The notes beneath the pieces are model-generated. The model was not told the DNA's origin and ran no database searches. It saw only the letters and a list, made by a program, of their open reading frames with translations. Below, one piece after another: positions 54,755-62,759 of a DNA stretch of 64,000 bases. A program made the position numbers and the translations under genes. The DNA comes from Planctomycetota bacterium (GTDB lineage Bacteria; Planctomycetota; Phycisphaerae; UBA1845). The DNA lies in NCBI GenBank assembly GCA_029558835.1, contig JAKQDH010000061.1:1-64000 (forward strand), in the 5' to 3' direction. Position 1 is the stretch's first letter. Every line of letters begins with the position of its first letter.

Positions 54755-55750
54755 ATGGCCGCCAACTTGACACCGCAGTACCTCGCGGCCGAGGCCAGGT
54801 ACCGGGCGGCCACCACGCCCGAGGAGAAGTTGGCCGCGCTGGAGGAGATGTGGCGCGAGCTGCCCAAGCACAAGTCGTCGGAGAAGCTCCAGGCTGACCT
54901 CAAGAAGAAGCTCTCCGCGGCGCGCAAGGCGTTGCAGCAGGTCGAGCGCAAGGGCCCCGGCCAGGCCAACCCGTTCAGCATCCCCAGGGGCGGCGCGGGG
55001 CAGGTCGTGTTGCTCGGCACGCCGAACGTCGGCAAATCGTCCATCGTCGGCGGGCTGACCAGCGCGCACGTGAAGATCACGGAATACCCCTTCGCCACGG
55101 CCCTGCCGGTGCCGGGCATGGTCCACTACGAGGACGTGCAGATTCAGCTTGTGGACACGCCGCCGGTCACGGCCGACGACGTGCCCGCGGGTTTTCCGGG
55201 CCTGTGGCGGTCGGCCGACGTCCTGCTGGTAGTGGCGGACCTCGCCAGCAACTCTGTATTGGAGGACGTCGAGACGTGCCTCAATCACCTGGCGGAGCGC
55301 AACGTCGAGCTGACGGACGGTCCGCGTGAGCATCCGGCCCAGCCGGGGGCGATGTTGAAAGTCCCCGGCCTGGTGCTGGCCAACAAGATCGACGCGGCCG
55401 GCGCGGACGAGCGCCTGGAGTTGCTGCGGGAGCTCGTCGGCACGCGTGCGCGCATCGAGCCGCTCTCCACGCGCGACCCCGAGCGCATGGCCCGCCTGCC
55501 GGAGCTGTTCTTCAAGCTGGTGCGTGTCATCCGCATCTACGCGAAGCCGCCGGGCAAGAAGCCCGACCTTGCCGACCCCTTCATCCTGCCGGCCGGCAGC
55601 AACGTGCACGAGCTTGCCCGCAAGGTGTACCACGGCCACGAGCACCGCGTGCGCGCCGCACGCCTCTGGGGCTCCGGCGTGGCCGACGGCCAGAACGTCG
55701 AGCTTGATCACATCCTGCACGACAAGGACATCGTGGAGCTGCACACCTGA
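54755..55750 (+). CDS. TGS-domain GTPase of the Obg/DRG type
   Basis: 331 residues. An N-terminal helical part is followed by a G domain (G1 GTPNVGKSS near 87, ITEYPFAT as switch I, G3 DTPP, G4 NKID) and a C-terminal TGS domain (about 270-330, DPFILPAGSNVHELARKVY). DRG-type GTPases bind ribosomes or tRNA-related factors; TGS domains are also found in threonyl-tRNA synthetase and SpoT. The G3 DTPP departs from DTPG. The ATG at 54755 is preferred: AGGGAG precedes it and the frame upstream lacks support. No partner gene is near. Confidence 0.85.
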   Translation: MAANLTPQYLAAEARYRAATTPEEKLAALEEMWRELPKHKSSEKLQADLKKKLSAARKALQQVERKGPGQANPFSIPRGGAGQVVLLGTPNVGKSSIVGGLTSAHVKITEYPFATALPVPGMVHYEDVQIQLVDTPPVTADDVPAGFPGLWRSADVLLVVADLASNSVLEDVETCLNHLAERNVELTDGPREHPAQPGAMLKVPGLVLANKIDAAGADERLELLRELVGTRARIEPLSTRDPERMARLPELFFKLVRVIRIYAKPPGKKPDLADPFILPAGSNVHELARKVYHGHEHRVRAARLWGSGVADGQNVELDHILHDKDIVELHT

Positions 55751-55786
55751 ATCACCGTCTGCGAGTCCGCGCCGGGTGCCCCCGCT

Positions 55787-55839
55787 GGGTGCCATGCCCT
55801 CGCGCAGCGTGGGCATGCTGTGCGTCGGCTGGCACGGGT
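55787..55839. repeat. Family C palindromic element, partial copy 2
   Basis: GGGTGCCATGCCC, then GTGGGCATG and a GGCTGGCACGGG end, in the 204-bp gap before the methyltransferase gene. Confidence 0.5.
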
Positions 55840-55954
55840 CCACGTGCGCCGGCTCCCTGCCAGACGCCGCCCCTGCCGAGATTCCCACTTTACAGCGGGA
55901 CCCTGCCGGGCATAATCCGTGCGGACGCCGGGTGCTGACGGAGGCTGGCCGCGA

Positions 55955-57607
55955 ATGCCCACGCTGGACTGGATAGGCAAGAAAGCCGTTCTGAACCACC
56001 ACAAGCAGGTGCCGTACCGCCTGCTGCACTGTGACGCGAGCCTGTCGGCCGGCGGCCCGGACGCCGGGAATCTGCTTGTGCAGGGGGACAACCTGGAAGC
56101 GCTCAAGGCCCTGCTGCCCTACTACGCCGGCAAGGTCAAGTGCATCTACATCGACCCGCCCTACAACACGGGGAATGAAAAGTGGGTCTACAACGATGCC
56201 GTGAACAGCCCGGAAATGCGGCACTGGCTGGGGAAGGTCGTCGGTGCCGAAGCCGAAGATCTGTCGCGCCACGACAAGTGGCTGTGCATGATGTACCCGC
56301 GGCTTGCACTGCTACGGGAGTTTCTGACCGAAGACGGGGTCCTCTTCGTCAGCATCGACGATACTGAGCTGCAAGGCCTACGGGGAATGATGGACGAACT
56401 ATTCGGCGTTCGCAACTTCGTGGCAAACGCTGTCTGGCAGAAACGCACGTCGCCTGACATGCGCCTCTCGTTCAGCACGGCACATGACTACGTAGTCCTC
56501 TATGCGAAGAACTCAGACACCGTAAGGTTTCGCAAGATACCCAAAAGCAAAAAACAGGCGGCGCAATTCAAGAATCCCGACAATGACCCGCGCGGGCCGT
56601 GGGTGTCTTCGGACTACACGGCACAGGGATATCGCCCTAATCAGATGTACACGATTCGGACCCCGGGTGGAAAGGAGTATCGACCGCCTCCCGGTGTCTG
56701 CTGGAAGAACGTCGAATCTGTGTTCCTGGAACTGGTTCGGGACGGGCGTATCTGGTTCGGGAAGGACGGCAATGCGATGCCGCGCCGAAAGACCTTTCTG
56801 TCCGAGTCAGGCGGAAACTCAGTGTGGACTTGGTGGTCAAACGACGAGGTCGGACACACGCAAGAGGCCAAGAAGGAGGTCGTGGCGCTTCTGGGAGACG
56901 AGAACGCCTTCGATACCCCCAAGCCCACGCGCCTCATCCGACGCATTCTCGAAATCGCGACCGACAGGGATTCGATTGTGCTTGATTCGTTCGCTGGGAG
57001 CGCTACGACGGGGCACGCAGTGCTAGCGCTGAACAAAGCGGACGGCGGACAGCGACGGTTTGTACTGGTCGAAATGGACGAGAGCATCGCCGCAAGCGTA
57101 GCGGCACAGCGGTTGCGACGCGTTGTCGAAGGCAAGGGCGATGCGGTTCCCGCGTGCGGCGGCGGCTTCCGCTACTGCAAGCTGGGCGAGCCGCTGTTTG
57201 ACGAGCGCGGCAACATCCACGAATCGGTCCGCTTCCCCGAGCTGGCGGGGCATGTGTTCTTCACCGAAACCGGCGCGCCGATTCCGAGGACGCCGCGGCG
57301 CGCCAACGGCGCCGACCCTCACCCCAGCCCTCTCCCTGGGAGGGAGAGGGGGTATTCGCCGCTGCTTGGAGTTCACAACGGCAAGGCCGTGTACTTGTTG
57401 TTCAACGGCGTGATGGGCGATAAACGCCCGAACGGTGGGAACGTTCTTACCGGGGCTGTTCTCCGCGAGCTTCCCGACGCGTCTCCCTCCCAGGGAGAGG
57501 TAACGGTGAGGGTCATCTACGGTGAAAGCTGTCGCCTGGGGGCGGCGCGCCTGAAACGCGAGGGCATCGTGTTCCGGCAAATCCCCTATGAGATCAAGGT
57601 GACCTGA
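55955..57607 (+). CDS. Type III restriction-modification methyltransferase (Mod), adenine-specific
   Basis: 550 residues. DPPYNTG (67-73) is motif IV and DSFAGSATTGHA (from 344) is motif I, in the beta-class order (motif IV before I) expected of type III Mod N6-adenine methyltransferases. The middle (about 130-330) holds the target-recognition region. Residues 453-467 and 509-521 are encoded by two family A repeats (57314-57353 and 57482-57515) that interrupt the conserved C-terminal segment around GVHNGKAVYLLFNGVMGDK. Frame is kept throughout. Its stop overlaps the next gene by one base (TGATG), the start of a tight four-gene operon. Confidence 0.88.
   Translation: MPTLDWIGKKAVLNHHKQVPYRLLHCDASLSAGGPDAGNLLVQGDNLEALKALLPYYAGKVKCIYIDPPYNTGNEKWVYNDAVNSPEMRHWLGKVVGAEAEDLSRHDKWLCMMYPRLALLREFLTEDGVLFVSIDDTELQGLRGMMDELFGVRNFVANAVWQKRTSPDMRLSFSTAHDYVVLYAKNSDTVRFRKIPKSKKQAAQFKNPDNDPRGPWVSSDYTAQGYRPNQMYTIRTPGGKEYRPPPGVCWKNVESVFLELVRDGRIWFGKDGNAMPRRKTFLSESGGNSVWTWWSNDEVGHTQEAKKEVVALLGDENAFDTPKPTRLIRRILEIATDRDSIVLDSFAGSATTGHAVLALNKADGGQRRFVLVEMDESIAASVAAQRLRRVVEGKGDAVPACGGGFRYCKLGEPLFDERGNIHESVRFPELAGHVFFTETGAPIPRTPRRANGADPHPSPLPGRERGYSPLLGVHNGKAVYLLFNGVMGDKRPNGGNVLTGAVLRELPDASPSQGEVTVRVIYGESCRLGAARLKREGIVFRQIPYEIKVT
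57314..57353. repeat. Family A repeat inside mod, copy 9
   Basis: ACCCTCACCCCAGCCCTCTC then CCTGGGAGGGAGAGGGGGT, in frame in the mod gene. Confidence 0.8.
57482..57515. repeat. Family A repeat inside mod, copy 10
   Basis: TCTCCCTCCCAGGGAGAGGT then AACGGTGAGGGTC, in frame 130 bp after the previous copy. Confidence 0.75.
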
Positions 57608-57861
57608 TGGACCTGAGAGGCGCTATCATCACGGAGCACGGCGCGCTGCAAATGGCTCGACACCAGGTAGCCGAAGCCGACGTGCGGAGGGTGTTGGCGG
57701 CGCCGCATGAGGTGGTTCCCGTCCGGGCGGGACGGGTGCTGGTTCAATGTATGATAGGGCAGCATTTGCTGCGGGTCGTCGTGGACGTGGACCGCGAAGC
57801 CGCAGAAGTCTTGACCGCGTATCGCATGCGCAAGGTGGACAAGTACAGGAGTCGCCCATGA
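57607..57861 (+). CDS. DUF4258 protein (toxin-like)
   Basis: 84 residues of DUF4258: an early Ile-Thr-Glu-His with Ala-Leu-x-Met (helix one), Glu-Ala-Asp-Val, Pro in the turn and a final Thr-Ala-Tyr...Lys-Tyr-Arg strand. The domain is related to RelE/BrnT-like small toxins and is often paired with DUF2283, which is also the case here. The ATG shares a base with the mod stop and the gene's own stop overlaps the next ATG by four bases, so all three are translated as a chain. Toxicity is inferred, not shown. Confidence 0.78.
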   Translation: MDLRGAIITEHGALQMARHQVAEADVRRVLAAPHEVVPVRAGRVLVQCMIGQHLLRVVVDVDREAAEVLTAYRMRKVDKYRSRP

Positions 57862-58055
57862 AAGCGACCTACGACCCAAAGACGGACACGCTGACGCTGG
57901 AGTTGAAGCCCGGACCGGTGGCCGAGAGCGATGAGGACAAGCCGGGTGTGATCCTCGATTACGACGCGGGCGGGAACCTGGTGGGCATCGAGATTCTGGA
58001 CGCGTCGAAACGCGTCGCGCAGGTGCAGAGCATGCAGTTTCAGGTCGCCGGCTGA
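57858..58055 (+). CDS. DUF2283 protein (antitoxin-like)
   Basis: 65 residues of DUF2283: an opening Tyr-Asp-Pro-Lys-Thr-Asp-Thr-Leu, then PGVILDYDAGGNLVGIEIL ending with Asp-Ala-Ser-Lys-Arg-Val. Such proteins are regularly encoded after DUF4258 genes and are presumed antitoxins. The ATG overlaps the DUF4258 stop (ATGA). It stands eleven bases before the restriction gene. Confidence 0.8.
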   Translation: MKATYDPKTDTLTLELKPGPVAESDEDKPGVILDYDAGGNLVGIEILDASKRVAQVQSMQFQVAG

Positions 58056-58066
58056 AGGGAGCCTTG

Positions 58067-60685
58067 ATGCTCGAACTTCGCGACTACCAAGAGCGCAGCC
58101 TGGAGGTACTGGAAGAGTACCTGTCCGCCGCGGGGGAGCATGGGGCACAACGAGCTTTCGTGCTCACGACGAACCGTCCGTATGTGCCTGCGCCGAGCCT
58201 GCCGGGATTGCCGTACGTGTGCCTGCGCGCACCGACGGGCGGCGGGAAGACGCTCATGGCTGCCCACGCGGTGGGCATCGCGGCGCGCGCGTACCTGCAC
58301 TCGGACCAGGCGGTGTGCCTGTGGCTGGTGCCGTCGAACACGATCCGCGAACAGACCCTGAAGGCGCTGCGCGACCGCGAACACCCGTACCGGCAGGTGC
58401 TGGACGCGCGGTTCGCGGGCAACGTGCGGGTCATGGACCTTGCCGAAGCGCTCTACGTTCAGCGTGCCACGCTGGACGGGGACACGACGGTTATCGTTTC
58501 AACTTTGCAGGCCTTGCGACGTGACGATACCGAAGGGCTGAAGGTGTACGAGCCAGCAGGCGCTCTGCAACATCATTTCACGGGGCTGCCGCCTGAGCTG
58601 GAAGGCCAACTTGAGAAGCGGCAAGATGGGAGCATCCCGTATTCCCTGTGCAACGTGTTGCGGTTGCGCCGCCCGCTGGTCGTGGTGGACGAGGCCCACA
58701 ACGCCCGGACGCCGCTTTCCTTCGACACGCTCGCCCGGTTCAGCCCGTCGTGTATTATCGAGTTCACGGCGACTCCCCAGACCGAACACCGCCCGGAGCG
58801 GGAACTGTTCGCCAGCAACGTCCTCCACCACGTGTCGGCCGCGGAACTGAAAGCGGCCGACATGATTAAGCTGCCGATCAGGCTGCGAACGCACGGCGAG
58901 TGGAAAGAAGTCGTCGCGTCGGCGCTGGCGACGCGGCGGGAACTCGAGGCCGCAGCGGAGGACGAAGAGCGCGGTTCCGGCGAGTATATTCGCCCGCTGG
59001 TGCTGTTTCAGGCGCAGGCGCGGAGCCAGACCCGGCAGACGCTGACCGTCGAAGTCGTGCGACAGTGTCTCATTGACGACTTCAAGGTTCCCGAGGATGA
59101 AATCGCAGTTGCCACCGGGCAGACGCGCGAGCTTGACGACGTGGACCTGTTCGACCGCCACTGCAGGCTGCGCTACATCATCACCGTGCAGGCACTGAAG
59201 GAGGGGTGGGACTGTTCGTTTGCGTACGTCCTCTGCTCGGTCGCTGATATCCACTCGTCGCGGGCGGTGGAGCAGCTTCTCGGGCGTGTGTTGCGCATGC
59301 CTCGCGCCAAGCGGAAGAAGCGGGCCGAACTGAACTACGCGTACGCGTTCGCCGCCTCACCGGCCTTTCTCGAAGCGGCGGAGTCCATTCGCGATACGCT
59401 GGTAGAGAACCTGGGCTTTCAGCGCATGGAAGCGGCGGACTTTGTGCAGCGGAGTGACGGTGGCGGCCGAACTGGGGTCGGAATCGCGGCGACGATACCC
59501 TCCGTTGTGGTGACTCCGTGGCTGAACGCAGATGCGCTTCCCTCACCCACTCAGGCGGTCGTCCAGTACCTGCCCGCCACGGGTGAACTCCGCGCGCATC
59601 GTCCCCTCTCGGATTCGGACCGTCTCACCCTTCGGAGTTGGTGTTCCACTGAGGCAGACCGGGAAGCGGTAGACGAGCTTTTCGAACTCAGTCGGCTGCC
59701 GCTCCCCCCGGTGCAACGCACGGGCGGTGAAGACCACCCGTTCCGCGTGCCCTTGCTGGGAATCCGCGTCGGTGAACAACTGGAACTCTTCGAGGCGGAC
59801 CATTTCCTGGACACCGAATGGAACCTAGCAGAGTGTGATGCGGGCCTGTCGGAAGCTGAGTTCCCCTCACAGCGCGCGGCGGGGGCAGGCGGTGAAATCG
59901 ACGTGTCCGAGGCGGGCCAGGTCGAGATGACCCAGTTCGTCGCCAAGGTGCAGGAGCAGTTAATTCTTCTGGCCGTGGAGCCGGGTTGGAGCGTCCAGTC
60001 GCTGGCAAACTGGTTGGACCGCCAGATTGCGCACCCGGATATCCCGCAGGGGATGTCGAGTCTGTTCATGCACAACTTGATTAGCAGCTTGGTGCAAACC
60101 CGCGGACTGAGCGTCGAGCAACTCGCACGGGACAAGTTCCGGCTGCGGAAGGCGGTGCAAGCAAAGGTCGCGGAGCATCGCCGGAATCACGCAGGGCAGG
60201 CGTATCAGGCGTTGCTGTTCGGGGGCAGCGGAGCACTGCTTGAGGTCAGCGCGGAACTGTGCCTCAGCTACGCGCAAGATCGGTACTCGCCGGGTTGGTA
60301 CTACGAAGGCGGCTTCCAGTTCCAGAAACACTACTTCCGTACGATTGGCGAGCTCCGCTCGGAGGGTGAGGAATTCGAGTGCGCCGCGTTCATCGACGCC
60401 CTGCCGCAGGTGAAGTACTGGGTTCGCAACCTGGAGCGGCGGGCCGATTCATCGTTCTGGCTGCAGACTTCGACGGACAAGTTCTACCCAGACTTCGTCG
60501 CCGAGTTGACCGACGGGCGGATTCTTGTTGTCGAGTACAAGGGCGCAGATCGCTGGAGCAACGACGACTCGCAGGAAAAGCGGGCCGTCGGCCAGTTGTG
60601 GGCGGAGCGTAGTGGAGGACACTGCCTGTTTGTGATGCCGAGCGGCCCGAACTGGAGCGCGATTACGGCCGCAATCGGCGCCTGA
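58067..60685 (+). CDS. Type III restriction endonuclease subunit (Res), DEAD/DEAH helicase
   Basis: 872 residues. SF2 helicase motifs are complete: Walker A APTGGGKT (55-62), DEAH in VVVDEAHNA (D208), SAT-type FTATP, and QLLGRVLRM (about 402-410). The C-terminal nuclease is of the PD-(D/E)XK kind: a Pro-Asp-Phe near 807 and Glu-Tyr-Lys near 822-824. With Mod it should cut DNA between inversely oriented unmethylated sites. The ATG at 58067 follows AAGGGAG by five bases; a TTG one codon before is less likely. Length is a little short for Res (about 900-1000). Confidence 0.9.
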   Translation: MLELRDYQERSLEVLEEYLSAAGEHGAQRAFVLTTNRPYVPAPSLPGLPYVCLRAPTGGGKTLMAAHAVGIAARAYLHSDQAVCLWLVPSNTIREQTLKALRDREHPYRQVLDARFAGNVRVMDLAEALYVQRATLDGDTTVIVSTLQALRRDDTEGLKVYEPAGALQHHFTGLPPELEGQLEKRQDGSIPYSLCNVLRLRRPLVVVDEAHNARTPLSFDTLARFSPSCIIEFTATPQTEHRPERELFASNVLHHVSAAELKAADMIKLPIRLRTHGEWKEVVASALATRRELEAAAEDEERGSGEYIRPLVLFQAQARSQTRQTLTVEVVRQCLIDDFKVPEDEIAVATGQTRELDDVDLFDRHCRLRYIITVQALKEGWDCSFAYVLCSVADIHSSRAVEQLLGRVLRMPRAKRKKRAELNYAYAFAASPAFLEAAESIRDTLVENLGFQRMEAADFVQRSDGGGRTGVGIAATIPSVVVTPWLNADALPSPTQAVVQYLPATGELRAHRPLSDSDRLTLRSWCSTEADREAVDELFELSRLPLPPVQRTGGEDHPFRVPLLGIRVGEQLELFEADHFLDTEWNLAECDAGLSEAEFPSQRAAGAGGEIDVSEAGQVEMTQFVAKVQEQLILLAVEPGWSVQSLANWLDRQIAHPDIPQGMSSLFMHNLISSLVQTRGLSVEQLARDKFRLRKAVQAKVAEHRRNHAGQAYQALLFGGSGALLEVSAELCLSYAQDRYSPGWYYEGGFQFQKHYFRTIGELRSEGEEFECAAFIDALPQVKYWVRNLERRADSSFWLQTSTDKFYPDFVAELTDGRILVVEYKGADRWSNDDSQEKRAVGQLWAERSGGHCLFVMPSGPNWSAITAAIGA

Positions 60686-60700
60686 ACCACGCCTGACCGG

Positions 60701-61624
60701 CTAACCCACCGGTGCCAACTGCCGCCCGCGCTGCACCGCGTCGGCGGAGTAGATGCCCAGAGCCGACCAGATCAGGGCGAAGCTGAGCACGTCGTGCCGG
60801 GTGAAGGGCTCGCCGAACGCCAGCACGGCCAGCAGGAAGTGGCCGGTGGGTGCGAGGTACTGGAGGAAACCCAAGGTGGTCAGGGTCAGGCGTTTGGCGG
60901 CGTGTGTGAACCACAGCAGCGGCACGGCGGTGATCACACCCGCGAGCAGCAGCAGGATGGTCAGCTTCGGTGAGACGGCCCCGAACGCGCCGTCGCCGCG
61001 TGCACCGAGGTAAAGCAAGTAGCCGGCTGCCCAGGGCGCCAGCAGCGCCGTCTCCACCGTCAAGCCGAGCAGGGCGTCCACCCGCGCCACCTTGCGTAGC
61101 AGACCGTAGAACCCGAACGACCCGGCCAGCACGAGCGCGATCCACGGCACCTGATGCCACGTCCGCAATCCCACGCCTACCGCGGCCAAGGCCACCGCCA
61201 GTACCTGACCACGCCGCAAACGCTCCCGCAGGAACACGAAGCCCAGCAGCACGTTGACCAAGGGGTTGATGAAGTAGCCGAGGCTGCTTTGCAGCACGTG
61301 GTTGTTGGCGACCGCCCAGATGAAGACAAACCAGTTCAGCGCGATGAGCACGGTGGTGGTGGCGAGGGCGAGCGCGGTCGGCCAATGTGCCAGCACGCGG
61401 AGCAGGGCCCGCCCCCGTCTCTGCAAGAGCACCAACGCGACCAACAAGAGCACCGACCAGACGATGCGGTGCGCCAGCACCTCCAGCGCCGGCACCTGGG
61501 CGATGGCCTTGAAGTACAGCGGGAACACCCCCCACAAGCCGTACGCCCCCAACCCGAACAGCACGCCGAGCCGAGCCTCCGCGCGCGCGTCAAGCCTCGC
61601 CACATCCGCCGCCGCCTGGGTCAT
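60701..61624 (-). CDS. rarD: RarD-type EamA transporter
   Basis: 307 residues, ten helices. The RarD signature is clear: Gly-Leu-Gly-Ala-Tyr-Gly-Leu-Trp-Gly near the start, ALNWFVFIWAVANNHVLQ and SLGYFINPLVNVLLG in the middle, and LGFLQYLAPTGHFLLAV near 240. RarD was named for a chloramphenicol phenotype; its natural substrate is not known. The ATG at 61624 follows GGGAGAGACGGG; the frame upstream is unsupported. It converges with the res gene with 15 bp between. Confidence 0.88.
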   Translation of the reverse strand: MTQAAADVARLDARAEARLGVLFGLGAYGLWGVFPLYFKAIAQVPALEVLAHRIVWSVLLLVALVLLQRRGRALLRVLAHWPTALALATTTVLIALNWFVFIWAVANNHVLQSSLGYFINPLVNVLLGFVFLRERLRRGQVLAVALAAVGVGLRTWHQVPWIALVLAGSFGFYGLLRKVARVDALLGLTVETALLAPWAAGYLLYLGARGDGAFGAVSPKLTILLLLAGVITAVPLLWFTHAAKRLTLTTLGFLQYLAPTGHFLLAVLAFGEPFTRHDVLSFALIWSALGIYSADAVQRGRQLAPVG

Positions 61625-61863
61625 GTTCCCGTCTCTCCCGTTCCCTGAAGATAGACGCGGGATCATAGGCGCCTGCCCGGCAGGTTGCCAGCGGGGGTAC
61701 CCCACGGCCGCCAGCGCGCGGGTGGGTTTCCGGTGGATCCGGCTCTCTCCTGTGAGAGAAAAAGGGAATCGTCGCGAGGCGGTAGGGACTGGAGAAATCC
61801 AGGGGGCACACCCGCACCCCGCGTCGCCGGTCACGGACCCGCCCCTGGCCCTGCCGAGCGAAA

Positions 61864-62259
61864 CGGCAAGGTGGTAGCCCGCGGTTCGGCTGCTGTGGTG
61901 CTTCCTGGTCCTCCTGACTCCGGTCCTGGCGTATGCGTTCCCTGCGTAAGGCGTCGGAGAAGCGCCGCACGTACTACGGGGTTACGAACCAGCGCGTCGT
62001 GGTGCTGCGAACCGGCAGCAGTCCTCGCCTGCAGGCACTAAGGCTGACCCAGTGCCAGCGTGTGCGTGTCCGCCACGACTCCTCCAGCGGGGGCGAATCG
62101 GTTCTGTTCGGCGTCGCCCCGTGGGCGTTCTGGTGTCTCCAGAACACGGGGTCGTGGTGGAATCTCCATGACCAGTGGGAGACCCTGGCCTTCCATGACA
62201 TACCCGATGCGGACGAGGTAGCGCAGCTCGTCGAGGAGCAGCGTCGCTCTTTGGGTTAG
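61864..62259 (+). pseudogene. Remnant of a bacterial PH-domain membrane protein
   Basis: From the ATG at 61933 the frame encodes 108 residues with the bacterial PH-domain pattern: Arg-Arg-Thr-Tyr-Tyr-Gly-Val-Thr-Asn-Gln-Arg-Val near residue 11, a Val-Leu-Phe-Gly strand near 55 and Asp-Ile-Pro-Asp-Ala-Asp-Glu-Val near 90. Full-length members have a membrane segment just before this. In another frame just upstream (about 61884-61940) there is a hydrophobic helix of the right kind, which ends in a stop, so a frameshift appears to have split the gene. The 108-residue part could still be made, but I see no good ribosome-binding site. Confidence 0.45.
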
Positions 62260-62337
62260 CTGAAGGAACGCGACGGCTCGCGGGCCCTTCAGCAGCAGTG
62301 CGTCTGGGGGCCCCATCACACATATTGCCGGCCCGGA

Positions 62338-62377
62338 CGGGTGGCCCAGGTCCCGTGGACCTGGGGGACTGATGAAC
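62338..62377. repeat. Palindromic repeat, family E, copy 2
   Basis: GGTGGCCCAGGTCC, three bases, GGACCTGGGGG-ACTGATGA: almost identical to the copy at 15868. Confidence 0.75.
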
Positions 62378-62437
62378 GCGGCGCGCCGGTTCTGGTGGGC
62401 GTGCACTCGGTCGCGCGGCGAGCGCGTGTACCCACGC

Positions 62438-62526
62438 CCTGACGTGTCAGGCATTGACGACCCCTGACGTTTCGCCGGTCGCTGCGCGGCCGCAAACGGG
62501 CTGGGCCCGTGCGAAACGTCAAGGGG
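62438..62526. repeat. Pair of inverted repeats in a gene-free gap
   Basis: A short hairpin CCTGACGTGTCAGG (62438-62451) precedes a long one with arms CCCCTGACGTTTCGC (62461-62475) and GCGAAACGTCAAGGGG (62511-62526). They share the TGACG core. The whole 500-bp gap 62260-62759 is between convergent genes and contains no gene; these may terminate transcription. Confidence 0.6.
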
Positions 62527-62759
62527 AGCACTGGCCGTCATCTCCGGCACGAAGAGCCTCTGACGGGACCGCCCGCCCCCGGCGGGAAGAGACCGGGGGA
62601 GCGTGCGGAGGCGCGGTACGGCCCTCACCCCGCGCGTGCGTGCGCGTCAACGCGCGCGTCACAGGCGTTGGGACATGGCCGGCAACGGTCGCGCTTCGGA
62701 CTGCCGACGCCGAATCGCGTACGTTGGTCCCAGCGGGGAAGCGCTGCCGTCGGGTGTGC

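Noticed and set aside
54464..56272. Upstream extension of the repeat-protein frame to 1453 codons
   Set aside because: The extension runs antisense to the TGS GTPase gene. The GTG at 54463 with its strong ribosome-binding site and signal peptide is the real start.
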